The notes below the pieces were generated by a model. The model made no database searches. It was not told the origin of the DNA and saw only the letters and a list, made by a program, of their open reading frames with translations. Below are positions 42,565 to 50,258 of a DNA stretch of 64,000 bases, one piece after another (the first letter of the stretch is position 1; every line of letters begins with the position of its first letter). Position numbers and translations under genes: made by a program. This stretch comes from Streptomyces sp. Root1304 (lineage in GTDB: Bacteria > Actinomycetota > Actinomycetes > Streptomycetales > Streptomycetaceae), in the NCBI RefSeq assembly GCF_001426405.1, contig NZ_LMEP01000007.1, positions 826 through 64,825 on the forward strand, written 5' to 3'.

Positions 42565-42713
42565 GTGCGAACGGGACCCGGGCACGACCCGAACCGGACC
42601 CGGGCGGGGCGGAGCGGGGTGCGAACGGGACCCGGGCACGACCCGAACCGGACCCGGGCGGGGCGGAGCGGGGTGCGAACGGGACCCCGTCACAGCCCGA
42701 GCCGGACCCGTCC
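42565..42713. repeat. 54-base tandem repeat upstream of hen1
   Basis: A 54-base unit beginning GTGCGAACGGGACCCGGGCA starts at 42565 and again, identical or nearly so, at 42619. A diverged third partial copy starts at 42673 and fades near 42713. It lies in the 423-base gap 42449-42871 between hen1 and the homocysteine methyltransferase gene. No gene is supported in that gap; the open frames there simply read the repeat. Confidence 0.8.
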
Positions 42714-42871
42714 GCGGCCCGAGCCAGAACCGTCCGAGCAGGGCTGCGCCGCCACCCGACCGCACCGCCCGGGGCCACCCACCGGGGCCGGCCACCGGGC
42801 CCGCCCCCACCGGCTCCGCCCCCGGAGCCCGCCCGCCCGGATCCCTACTCGTGCCGCTCCCGCCCCGCGGC

Positions 42872-43786
42872 TCAGCCCCTGTCGTCCGGGGCCAGCACCG
42901 CGGCCAGCGCGCCGATCGTCGCCGGGCCCACCCGGCAGCAGCCGCCGACGAGGCGGGCGCCGGCGGCCACCCAGTCGGTGGCCAGGGCCGGGTCGAAGGC
43001 GGCGCCGCCGCGCCAGCCCCGCGCGCGGGCGTCCCAGCGTTCCCCGCTGTTGGGGTAGACCACGCCCGGCCGGCCGGTCACGGCCGTGGCGAGCGCCACG
43101 GCCGGGCCGGCGTCGGCCGGGTCGCAGCAGTTGACCCCGACCGCGACCACCTGGTCGTTCCCCGCGGCGACCGCGAAGGCCTCCGCGAGGTCCTGCCCGG
43201 CCCGGGTCCGCCCGCCCTCGACCGTGTACGACAGCCACAGCGGCACCCCGCACCCCTCGGCCGCCCGCAGCAGCGCCTCCGCCTCCTCCGCGTCCGGGAC
43301 GGTCTCCAGCGCCAGGAGATCCGGCCCCGCCGCCGCGAGCGCCTCGATCCGGGGCCGGTGGAACGCCTCCAGCTCCCGCACGGACAGCCCGTACCGTCCC
43401 CGGTACTCGCTGCCGTCGGCGAGCATCGCCCCGTACGGCCCCACGGACGCGGCGACCCACACCTCCTCCGCGACCCGCTCCCCGGCCCTCCGCGCCAGTT
43501 CCACGCTGCTGCCGAGCAGCCGTTCCGCCTCCTCCCGGCCCACGCCCCGCTCGGCGAAGCCCTCGAAGGTGGCCTGGTAGCTGGAGGTGATCAGCACCCG
43601 GGCACCGGCCCGTACGTAGGCCGCGTGCGCCGCCTCGATCTGCTCGGGGCCGTCGACGAGGAGCCGCGCGGACCAGAGCGCGTCCGAGAGGTCGCAGCCC
43701 TGCACCTCCAGCTGCTGGGAGAGCCCGCCGTCGAGCACGACCACGCCCGCCCCGAGGGCCTCCGCCGGCGAACGGTTCGGCTTCAT
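42872..43786 (-). CDS. mmuM: Homocysteine S-methyltransferase
   Basis: This 304-residue enzyme methylates homocysteine to methionine using S-methylmethionine or S-adenosylmethionine. The zinc-binding cysteines are visible as GVNCCDP and the C-terminal GGCCRVGP pair. LDGGLSQQLEVQG near the N-terminus and DLLALETVPDAEEAEALL are standard. It starts at an ATG 16 bases after the stop of the upstream F420-type oxidoreductase gene, so the two are probably cotranscribed. The length is normal for the MmuM group. No riboswitch or methionine-specific control element is seen. Confidence 0.92.
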   Translation of the reverse strand: MKPNRSPAEALGAGVVVLDGGLSQQLEVQGCDLSDALWSARLLVDGPEQIEAAHAAYVRAGARVLITSSYQATFEGFAERGVGREEAERLLGSSVELARRAGERVAEEVWVAASVGPYGAMLADGSEYRGRYGLSVRELEAFHRPRIEALAAAGPDLLALETVPDAEEAEALLRAAEGCGVPLWLSYTVEGGRTRAGQDLAEAFAVAAGNDQVVAVGVNCCDPADAGPAVALATAVTGRPGVVYPNSGERWDARARGWRGGAAFDPALATDWVAAGARLVGGCCRVGPATIGALAAVLAPDDRG

Positions 43787-43802
43787 CGGACCGCCCCGCC
43801 CG

Positions 43803-44723
43803 TCACAGCTGCGACTGGACCTGTGCGGAGATCAACTCCAGGTGGTCCAGGTCGTCCAGGTCGAGGACCTGGAGGTAGGCCCGGGAGGAGCCGACCGCCG
43901 CGTACCGCCCGAGCTTGTCGACGACCTCGGCGGGCGAGCCCGCGAGCCCGTTCGCCTTCAGTTCGTCCACGTCCCGCCCGATCGCCTCGGCCCTTCGCGC
44001 CACCTCGGCGTCGTCCTTGCCGACGCAGACGACCAGCGCGTTGGAGTACACCAGGTCGCCGGGCGCCCGCCCGGCGGCCTCGGCGGCGGCCCGGACCCGG
44101 CCGAACTGCCGCTCGCTGTCCTCCAGGGAGGCGAACGGGATGTTGAACTCGTCCGCGTACCGCGCGGCCAGGCGCGGCGTCCGGGTCGCGCCGTGCCCGC
44201 CGACGAGCACCGGAATCCTCTCCTGCAGGGGCTTGGGCAGCGCGGGCGAGTCGGTCAGCCGGTAGAACTCCCCCTCGTGGCTGAACGTCTTGCCGACCTC
44301 GGTCCCCCACAGGCCGGTCACGATCGCCAGCTGTTCCTCCAGCCGGCCGAACTTCTCCTTCGGGAACGGAATGCCGTAGGCCTTGTGCTCCTCCTCGAAC
44401 CAGCCCGCGCCGAGGCCCAGTTCGACCCGTCCGCCGGACATCCGGTCGACCTGGGCGACCTGGATGGCGAGGACACCGGGCAGCCGGAAGGTGCCGGCCG
44501 TCATCAGCGTGCCGAGCCTGATCCGCTTGGTCTCCCGGGCCAGCCCGGCCAGCGTGATCCAGGCGTCCGTCGGTCCGGGCAGCCCGTCGGCGGACCCCAT
44601 GCTCAGATAATGGTCCGAACGGAAGAAGGCGTCGAAGCCGAGTTCCTCGGTGGCGCGGGCCACGGTGAGGAGCGTGTCGTAGTCGGCCCCCTGCTGGGGC
44701 TCCGTGAAGATGCGAAGATCCAT
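43803..44723 (-). CDS. LLM-class F420/flavin-dependent oxidoreductase
   Basis: This 306-residue protein is a luciferase-like TIM barrel of the actinobacterial F420-dependent group. Typical elements are MDLRIFTEPQQGADYDTLLT, FDAFFRSDHYLSM, RIRLGTLMTAGTFRLPGVLA, GRVELGLGAGWFEEEHKAYG and IPVLVGGHGATRTPRLAARY. The substrate cannot be named from sequence. The ATG at 44723 is fixed by the family N-terminus; longer in-frame extensions are out of character. It leads a two-gene unit with the homocysteine methyltransferase and is divergent from the small protein at 44971. Confidence 0.9.
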   Translation of the reverse strand: MDLRIFTEPQQGADYDTLLTVARATEELGFDAFFRSDHYLSMGSADGLPGPTDAWITLAGLARETKRIRLGTLMTAGTFRLPGVLAIQVAQVDRMSGGRVELGLGAGWFEEEHKAYGIPFPKEKFGRLEEQLAIVTGLWGTEVGKTFSHEGEFYRLTDSPALPKPLQERIPVLVGGHGATRTPRLAARYADEFNIPFASLEDSERQFGRVRAAAEAAGRAPGDLVYSNALVVCVGKDDAEVARRAEAIGRDVDELKANGLAGSPAEVVDKLGRYAAVGSSRAYLQVLDLDDLDHLELISAQVQSQL

Positions 44724-44970
44724 GCCTCCATCCTGCACCGTCGGGTGCGTGTCAACCTCTCCGTCAGCTCCTCGACCGCCCCGGCTCGGTCGGGTGAATA
44801 TCCCGCCCCTGGGCGGGCCGCGACCGCCCGGGCCAGTGACCGCCGCCCGCACCCGTCGTTGGCTCGGGCGGAGCCGGACCGCCCGGCCCGCGTACCGGCG
44901 GTTGCTGCCGGTGCGTCGCTCTCTCCCGCGCCCCGTCCTCGGCGGCGGGGTCCGGGCCGAGGAGGCCGCC

Positions 44971-45240
44971 ATGTCCCAGGAAGCCGCGCCGGAGCGGGCC
45001 GTGCCCGAACAGCCGGTGTCGCCGTCCGTGCCCGAGCAGAAGGGCGCCCGCGCCCCCAAGGGGCTGCTCCAGCAGATGGAGGAACTGATGGCGGCCCTCT
45101 CCGCCGACCTCACCCAGCTGGACGCCGACCTCCAGTCCGCCGCCGACCGCCAGTCCACCACCGACCACCAGTCGAAGAGCCGGCACTCGCACCACGCCCC
45201 GACAGAGCACTACGACCACCACGAGCCCCGCCACTTCTAG
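44971..45240 (+). CDS. Small His-rich coiled-coil protein, unknown
   Basis: This is an 89-residue protein of no family I recognise. It has a helical middle predicted to coil (LLQQMEELMAALSADLTQLD) and a C-terminal tail rich in His, Ser and Gln with RHSHHAP and EHYDHHEPRHF, which could bind metal ions. GGAGG lies about 7 bases before the ATG, a strong ribosome site, which supports the gene. It is divergent from the LLM oxidoreductase and followed within 50 bases by a convergent gene. Whether the tail binds zinc, nickel or nothing is unknown. Confidence 0.6.
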   Translation: MSQEAAPERAVPEQPVSPSVPEQKGARAPKGLLQQMEELMAALSADLTQLDADLQSAADRQSTTDHQSKSRHSHHAPTEHYDHHEPRHF

Positions 45241-45288
45241 GGCCTGTCTGACAATTCCCGTCGGGTCCGGCCCGTCCGCTGGCGCCCC

Positions 45289-45774
45289 TCACCACGTCCC
45301 CCTCCCCGGACCCGCGCCGTCGTGGGCCGGGTCGGGAGGGCGGGCCCGCTCCCCGTCCCGTACCGCCAGGCGCCGCAGCATCCCGCGCACCCGGTCACTG
45401 GACTCGTCCGCCGCGTCGATGGCCTCGATGCATGCCCAGTAGAGCCCCTCCTCGTCGGTGGCGCAGGCCACCCCGACGAGCGCGATCCCCACCTCGCCCA
45501 GCAGTGCGCCGAGCGCGGTCAACGCCCCGGCCGGGTCCGCCACTTCGGTCAGCTGGGCCGCCCTCGGCCCACCGGCGCCCCACGCCGGGTACTCCCCGAT
45601 CTCGCTCAGCCCCCGTGCGTCGCCGCGCAGTTCCTGCGGTCCGCCGAGCGCCAGATGGTTCCCTATCGCCTGGGCGAGCGCCTGCGCCTGCCAGGCCTCC
45701 GCCACGATGTCCTGCGCCGTCCCGCTCTCCGCCAGCGCATGCCGGCCGAGCGCGATGAGTCGCTCTGCCTCCAT
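45289..45774 (-). CDS. Conserved Streptomyces protein (DUF6099-like)
   Basis: This 161-residue, mostly helical, soluble protein resembles a conserved Streptomyces family often labelled DUF6099: ERLIALGRHALAESG at the start, EAWQAQALAQAIGNHLAL, then EVGIALVGVACATDEEGLYW and AIDAADESSDRVRGMLRRL. No catalytic motif is visible. The ATG at 45774 follows GGGGGCGG; GTG and TTG codons just before it (45780, 45777) are alternatives. The 201-base gap upstream carries DnaA-box-like words. The function is unknown. Confidence 0.75.
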   Translation of the reverse strand: MEAERLIALGRHALAESGTAQDIVAEAWQAQALAQAIGNHLALGGPQELRGDARGLSEIGEYPAWGAGGPRAAQLTEVADPAGALTALGALLGEVGIALVGVACATDEEGLYWACIEAIDAADESSDRVRGMLRRLAVRDGERARPPDPAHDGAGPGRGTW

Positions 45775-45794
45775 CAACACCGCCCCCGTTCGTA

Positions 45795-45917
45795 CGACTT
45801 ATCCACCCAATCATTCCATTACCCAGAGTGAGGCGCCCTGAGCCCCCACACCCGAGGAATTCGGAAATCTGTGGACAGGAGGCTCGATGGGGATAAGTCG
45901 ATCACTCCGAAGAGTGA
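45795..45917. promoter_or_regulatory. Cluster of DnaA-box-like words and dyads
   Basis: TTATCCACC (45799-45807), the inverse of CTGTCCACA (45870-45878) and the inverse of TTATCCCCA (45888-45896) each differ by one or two bases from DnaA boxes (TTATCCACA/TTGTCCACA). CGACTTATCC at 45795-45804 and GGATAAGTCG at 45891-45900 are exact complements. TCACTC-CGAA-GAGTGA (45902-45917) is a perfect small hairpin. The stretch is less GC-rich than its flanks. Confidence 0.4.
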
Positions 45918-45975
45918 CGATCTTGGTCCGTCCCCACCCAGCACCCCCCGCTTCACCCCGCCCCGCACCCCTGCT

Positions 45976-46386
45976 TCACCCCTCCTTCACCCCCTGTTCC
46001 ACCCCCTCATCACCCTCTCCCTCCGTTCCCGCACGTCCCTCTCCGCCAGGCGCCCCGCCCCGCCTCCGCGCGGGAAACCGGACCTCGTTGCGGTCGATCT
46101 TGGCCGCCAGCGCGGCCAGCGGATCGACGCCGAGCACGGTGCAGAACTGGAGGAGGTAGGCGAGGACGTCGGCCACCTCGTCGGCCACCCGGTGCGCCGA
46201 TCCGGGTTCGTCCATCACCCGCTCCGCCTGCTCGGGCGTCAGCCACTGGAAGATCTCCAGGAGTTCCGAGGCCTCGACGCTGAGCGCCGCCGCCAGGTTC
46301 TTGGGCGTGTGGTAGGGCTGCCAGTCGCGCGCGGAGGCGAACTCGGCCAGCCTGCGCTGCAGTCCCGCTACATCGTTGTCGGTCAC
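45976..46386 (-). CDS. MazG-like nucleotide pyrophosphohydrolase
   Basis: This 136-residue protein of the all-alpha MazG/dUTPase-like NTP pyrophosphatase group probably hydrolyses non-canonical or excess nucleoside triphosphates to monophosphates. The metal-binding helices are present: LSVEASELLEIFQWL (the ExxE-like pair) and ADEVADVLAYLLQFC (the ExxD pair). KIDRNEVRFP near the end is typical of the small EA59/RS21-C6-like members. An unusual Gly/Glu-rich tail follows. The GTG at 46386 overlaps the stop of the AAA ATPase gene by 4 bases, so the two are made together. Confidence 0.88.
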   Translation of the reverse strand: MTDNDVAGLQRRLAEFASARDWQPYHTPKNLAAALSVEASELLEIFQWLTPEQAERVMDEPGSAHRVADEVADVLAYLLQFCTVLGVDPLAALAAKIDRNEVRFPARRRGGAPGGEGRAGTEGEGDEGVEQGVKEG

Positions 46387-47690
46387 GTGCCCAGGTCTAC
46401 CACCGTCACCCCGGGGGTCCGGCGCGCCTCCGCCGCCGTCCGTTCCCCGACCGCGCCGGCGACCCGGATGTGCCCGTCGGCGGCGATGCCCGTGGCGAGG
46501 GCGAGCAGTTCGCCGAGCTGCCGTCCGTCGAGCCCCCGGTCCAGTCCGTCGGCGAGCAGCGTCAGGGACTGCACGGCGTCGGGGACCTCCGCGATCCGGT
46601 CCATCGCGAGGACACCCGGACCGGTCAGCAGGGTGAGCGCGAGGGCCAGGTAGCGCAGTTCCCCGTCGCCGAGGCGGCCGAGCGGGGTCGGGGGCCGGCC
46701 GCCCCGTTCGACGACCGCCCGGACGGTGCCGTCCACCAGTTCTCGAACCCCCAGCCCGGTGACGGGGCCCGCGCAGCCCCCTCCCGCCACGGCCGCGAGC
46801 CGCTGGTGGCGGCGCGGGCAGTCGGTGTGGGTGCGGTGCAGGACCTCCGCGAGGTTGCGGCAGTCGCGTCGCAGGCGCCCCTCGCCCGGGGGTACGGGTG
46901 CCCGCATCCGCTCGGGCCGGGGGTCGCAGGCGAAGGCCGAGCGGAGTCCGATGACGACCTGTTCCGCGGCGGCGAGGACCTCCAGCTGCCCGGGGGTCTT
47001 GCCCGCGACCCGCAGCGGCAGCAGGGCCGTGCCGAGGAGGTCGTCGGGGAACGGGGCCCGGGTGACCGGGGTGGCGCCGGCCGTGTGCCACTCGGCCTGG
47101 ACGGTGGGGCGTCCGGGGTCGCGCAGCGCGGTGGCGAACAGGGTGCGGCCGCGGCCGGAGAGCCGTTCGCCGACGATGCGGAGCCGGGGTTCGGCCTGCA
47201 CGGCGAGGTCGAGGCGGACGGGACCCTCGGGGCCGTCGACGGTGCACCCGATGCGGAACCCGCGCCTGCCCTGGGCGTCGGGCCTGGCCCGTTCGGGCAC
47301 GCAGTCGGCGGCGTCGGGGAACACCTCGTCGAGCGGATCGCCCGCCCCGAGCCGGGCGAGCGCCTCGTACGCCCGCAGGGTGGTGGACTTTCCGCTGCCG
47401 CTGGGTCCGGTGAAGAGGGTGACGGGGCCCAGCGCGTGCGTGACGGCGCGGTGCCCGGCGAAGGCCGACAGGCGCAGCTCGGTCACGGCCGGTCGGGCAC
47501 GGAGCCACCCGCCGCCGCGCCCGCCCCGGGGGTACCCGGCGACGGAGGGCGCGGCGGCGGAAGGCGCGGCGAGGGGAGGTACGGCACCGGAGGGCCCGGC
47601 GACGCGGGGCCTGGCCACGGTGGGTGCGGCGACGGCGGAGAAGGGGGCGTCTGACGTGCGGGCGAGCGCGGAGCCGCCGTTGAGGTCCAT
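46383..47690 (-). CDS. ABC/SMC-type AAA ATPase (RecF-like fold)
   Basis: This 435-residue ATPase has Walker A TGPSGSGKST in VTLFTGPSGSGKSTTLRAYE. A long middle region has no transmembrane helix. The ABC-signature-like segment is PLGRLGDGELRYLALALTLL, with Walker B-like GVLAMDRIAEVP and the switch region following. This is the arrangement of single-polypeptide RecF/SMC-like ATPases that are often paired with nuclease or nucleotide partners in defence and repair loci. An Ala/Pro-rich leader of about 65 residues precedes the ATPase. The end overlaps the MazG-like start. It may act together with the pyrophosphohydrolase. Confidence 0.8.
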   Translation of the reverse strand: MDLNGGSALARTSDAPFSAVAAPTVARPRVAGPSGAVPPLAAPSAAAPSVAGYPRGGRGGGWLRARPAVTELRLSAFAGHRAVTHALGPVTLFTGPSGSGKSTTLRAYEALARLGAGDPLDEVFPDAADCVPERARPDAQGRRGFRIGCTVDGPEGPVRLDLAVQAEPRLRIVGERLSGRGRTLFATALRDPGRPTVQAEWHTAGATPVTRAPFPDDLLGTALLPLRVAGKTPGQLEVLAAAEQVVIGLRSAFACDPRPERMRAPVPPGEGRLRRDCRNLAEVLHRTHTDCPRRHQRLAAVAGGGCAGPVTGLGVRELVDGTVRAVVERGGRPPTPLGRLGDGELRYLALALTLLTGPGVLAMDRIAEVPDAVQSLTLLADGLDRGLDGRQLGELLALATGIAADGHIRVAGAVGERTAAEARRTPGVTVVDLGT

Positions 47691-47745
47691 GCCCGGACCG
47701 TACGCAGTCCTCCACCTGACGAACCGTTACGTCGAGATGACCTTC

Positions 47746-48177
47746 CTACGATCGGGGGACGCCGGCGGTCCTGCCGCCCACCATGCCGTCCTCGTCCTCA
47801 CCCTCCGCGCCCTCGACCTCCGTACCGGCGGGGGCGAGAAGAAAAACGTTCCGGTCGACGCGGTGCATCCCGCTGCCGAGGCCGAAGACCACACCGCTGC
47901 TGAAGTCGAGGATGCGCTTGGCGACCTCGGTGTCGGCGCTCGTCAGATCGAGGAGCACCGGGATCTGGGCGATGAGGTACTCGGCGACCTCGCGGGCGTC
48001 GGCGAAGACCTGCACCCGGAGCACGACCATACGGCGGTGCTCGGCGGACTCGTACTGCTCGGGGATCGTGCGGTGGTCGACCCTGGACGGCCATTCGTCA
48101 CGACCGCGCAGGGGCACGACCTGCGCCAGGCCCTCCCACTGCTCGTCGGTGACGTCGTACCTCTCGTACCTACTCAT
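47746..48177 (-). CDS. sepF: SepF-like cell division protein
   Basis: This 143-residue SepF paralogue belongs to the short actinomycete type. The core reads MVVLRVQVFADAREVAEYLI, PVLLDLTSADTEVAKRILDF and SSGVVFGLGSGMHRVDRNVF, ending NVFLLAPAGTEVEG, which matches the FtsZ-binding SepF domain. The N-terminus lacks a clear amphipathic membrane helix; instead it starts MSRYERYDVTDEQWEGLAQV. Streptomyces carry extra SepF-like proteins that modulate FtsZ rings. The symbol indicates family only; which paralogue this is cannot be settled here. Confidence 0.85.
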   Translation of the reverse strand: MSRYERYDVTDEQWEGLAQVVPLRGRDEWPSRVDHRTIPEQYESAEHRRMVVLRVQVFADAREVAEYLIAQIPVLLDLTSADTEVAKRILDFSSGVVFGLGSGMHRVDRNVFLLAPAGTEVEGAEGEDEDGMVGGRTAGVPRS

Positions 48178-48276
48178 GCCCCCATCCTCCCGCTCCTCAC
48201 CCGTTCGGCCCAACAACGACACGAGGTGATGACGGGGCGGTCTCCGGGAGCGGCCGGGCCGGCCGGAGCCGGTGGC

Positions 48277-48843
48277 TCACTTCTTCTTCGTACGGGTCAC
48301 CACGGCGCCGAAGAGGGCCAGGCCCTTGATGACGACGCGCGGCGTGCCCGCCGTGCCGACCCGCTTCGCCGCGCGCCTGTCGAAGACGCCGAAGAGACCG
48401 AGGCCCCGGACCTCGACGTCGACGTCCTCCGGGACGACGATCCGCGTCCCGCCCCAGAGGGCGACCGCACGGATCTCGGTGTCCTGGCTGCTGAACCGCG
48501 CCTCGGTCAGGTCGAGTCTGCCGCCGCCCCACATCGACCAGAGCGTCATCCGGGGCGGGACGACCCAGTTGCCCTTGCGCTCGAAGCCGCCGAAGATCCC
48601 CGCCACGAAGCCCCGGGAGGTCGGGGCGCGGTCCACCACGAGCGAGTCGCGGGGCCCCGGAGCGGGCAGCCCGCGGCAGGCGGTCTCCAGTTCGCCCCGG
48701 GTGCGCGAGGCGTGCACCTCGTCGAGCCGGGGCGCGAGCTCCTCCAGCGCGAGTCTGCCGTTCTCCACGGCGGCCCGCAGTCGCTCCTCGGCCTCGAACC
48801 GTTCCCGGTCGGAGGCGAGGATGTCGAGTTCGTGCTGTGTCAC
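48277..48843 (-). CDS. DUF1707 / LiaF-like cell-wall stress domain protein
   Basis: This 188-residue soluble protein has an N-terminal DUF1707 domain (ILASDRERFEAEERLRAAVE and LALEELAPRLDEVHASRTRGEL, residues 8-55). A beta-solenoid-like C-terminal domain of the LiaF/toastrack (DUF2154) kind follows, with repeated GGFERKGNW, SMWGGGRLDL, ALWGGTRIVV and GLFGVFDRRAA strands. Such proteins relate to envelope-stress sensing. No membrane helix is present, unlike LiaF. The GTG at 48843 is used. It lies 21 bases after the stop of the upstream aminotransferase gene, on the same strand, so the two may be cotranscribed. Confidence 0.82.
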   Translation of the reverse strand: MTQHELDILASDRERFEAEERLRAAVENGRLALEELAPRLDEVHASRTRGELETACRGLPAPGPRDSLVVDRAPTSRGFVAGIFGGFERKGNWVVPPRMTLWSMWGGGRLDLTEARFSSQDTEIRAVALWGGTRIVVPEDVDVEVRGLGLFGVFDRRAAKRVGTAGTPRVVIKGLALFGAVVTRTKKK

Positions 48844-48864
48844 GGTGTGGTCCCCCGGTCGTGG

Positions 48865-50091
48865 CTACGCGAAGCTCTTCGCCAGCCGCCGGAGACCTTC
48901 TCGGATCTCCTCGGCCGCATGCGTGGTGAACGAGAGCCGCATCGACCGGGCGTCGGGCTCGCCGCAGAAGAACGGCGCCCCCGGGACGTACGCCACCTCG
49001 TGGCCGATCGCGGTCTCCAGGAGCGCGGTCGCGTCGTGGCCCGTGGGCAGGGTCACCCAGATGAACATGCCGCCCTCCGGCCTGTTCCACCGGCTGCCCT
49101 CGGGCAGCGCGCCGGGCAGCCCGCCGAGCATCGCGTCCCTGCGCTCCTGGTACGCGGCCCGGATCACCGCGAGGTGCGCGTCGAGGTCGCTGTCGCGCAG
49201 ATAACGCGCCGCCGCGGCCTGGTCGATGGTCGAGGTGTGCAGGTCGGCGGCCTGCTTGGCGATCACACAGGCGCGGCGCAGCCCGGCGGGGGCGCGCAGG
49301 TGGCCGAGCCGGAGGCCGGGGGCCATCACCTTGGAGAAGGAGCCGAGGAGCACGGTGCGGTCGGCGGCCACCGGGTCGGAGGCGATGGAGGGCATGTGCT
49401 CGCCGTCGTACCGCAGTTCGCCGTACGGGTCGTCCTCGACGATCCAGAACCCGTGCCGTGCGGCGGCCTCGGCGACGGCGTGGCGGCGCTCCGCGGGGAG
49501 GGTGCGGCCCGTGGGGTTCTGGAAGGTGGGAACGACGTAGAGGAGGGTGGGCTTCTCGCGGGCCGCGATCTCCTCCAGTGCCTCCGGGACGATGCCGTCG
49601 TCGTCGGTGGGCACGGGGACGACGCGGGCCCCGGCGAAGCCGAAGGTCTGGAGGGCCGCGAGGTAGCAGGGGTCCTCGACGAGGACGACGTCGCCCGGCT
49701 CGACGAGGGCGGTGGTGAGGAGGGTGAGGGCCTGCTGCGAGCCGGTGGTGACGAGCAGGTCGTCGGCCTCGGTGGGCAGGCCCCGCGCGGTGAGCCGGGC
49801 GGCGACGGCCGTGCGCAGCTCCGGGTCGCCCTCGGTCGTCGAGTACTGGAGCGCGGACCGCGGATGCTCCGTCAGGACCCGGTCGTACGCGGCACGGATG
49901 CCTTCGACGTCGAACAGCTCGGGCGCCGGCAGACCGCCCGCGAAGGAGATGACCTCGGGCCTCGCGGTGAGCGCCAGGATCTCACGTACCGGTGACGAAC
50001 CGACGGTGGCCAGCCGGGCCGCGGTGGCCGGTGCGGGCACGGGGGCGACGGGGGCGGTGGCGTTCCCGGGCACGGAGTCGGCTGAAAGCAT
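48865..50091 (-). CDS. PLP-dependent class I/II aminotransferase (2-aminoadipate type)
   Basis: This 408-residue fold-type I aminotransferase carries YSTTEGDPELRTAVAARL, the PLP-ring segment LLVTTGSQQALTLL, the Asp/Tyr site IVEDDPYGELRYDGE and the Schiff-base lysine in VLLGSFSKVMAPGLRLG. It resembles the LysN/MocR-catalytic-domain group acting on aminoadipate, aromatic or branched substrates, without a fused GntR domain. The separate GntR-type regulator lies upstream at 50259 on the same strand. The ATG at 50091 is used; further in-frame sequence upstream runs through a 32-base repeat and is not coding. Confidence 0.9.
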   Translation of the reverse strand: MLSADSVPGNATAPVAPVPAPATAARLATVGSSPVREILALTARPEVISFAGGLPAPELFDVEGIRAAYDRVLTEHPRSALQYSTTEGDPELRTAVAARLTARGLPTEADDLLVTTGSQQALTLLTTALVEPGDVVLVEDPCYLAALQTFGFAGARVVPVPTDDDGIVPEALEEIAAREKPTLLYVVPTFQNPTGRTLPAERRHAVAEAAARHGFWIVEDDPYGELRYDGEHMPSIASDPVAADRTVLLGSFSKVMAPGLRLGHLRAPAGLRRACVIAKQAADLHTSTIDQAAAARYLRDSDLDAHLAVIRAAYQERRDAMLGGLPGALPEGSRWNRPEGGMFIWVTLPTGHDATALLETAIGHEVAYVPGAPFFCGEPDARSMRLSFTTHAAEEIREGLRRLAKSFA

Positions 50092-50137
50092 GCTGTCAGC
50101 ATATAGAGCTTCGGGAGGCTGTCCAGGAGCTCGATTC

Positions 50138-50210
50138 CCGCCGCGTCGGGGCGAGTTGACCTCCCGGAGCCGCCGCGTGGGGGCGACTTGACCTCCCGGA
50201 ACCGCCGCGT
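50138..50210. repeat. 32-base tandem repeat in front of the aminotransferase gene
   Basis: CCGCCGCGT recurs at 50138, 50170 and 50202. Each of the first two copies is followed by a GGGGCGA-TTGACCTCCCGGA-like block (TTGACCTCCCGG at 50156-50167 and 50188-50199). The array lies 47-119 bases upstream of the aminotransferase ATG and just downstream of the GntR gene. It could hold regulator sites. Confidence 0.65.
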
Positions 50211-50258
50211 TCCGCCGCCCCTCGCGCCGCCCGCCCCGCCGCCTCTCCCGGCGCCCCG

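Noticed and set aside
42439..42810. Open frame across the 54-base repeat
   Set aside because: It only reads the tandem repeat and GC-rich flanks, with no ribosome site and no similarity to known proteins.
45241..45288. Possible insertion-sequence end (GGCCTGTCTGACAATTCC) after the His-rich gene
   Set aside because: Only one end-like motif and no partner inverted repeat or target duplication could be seen.
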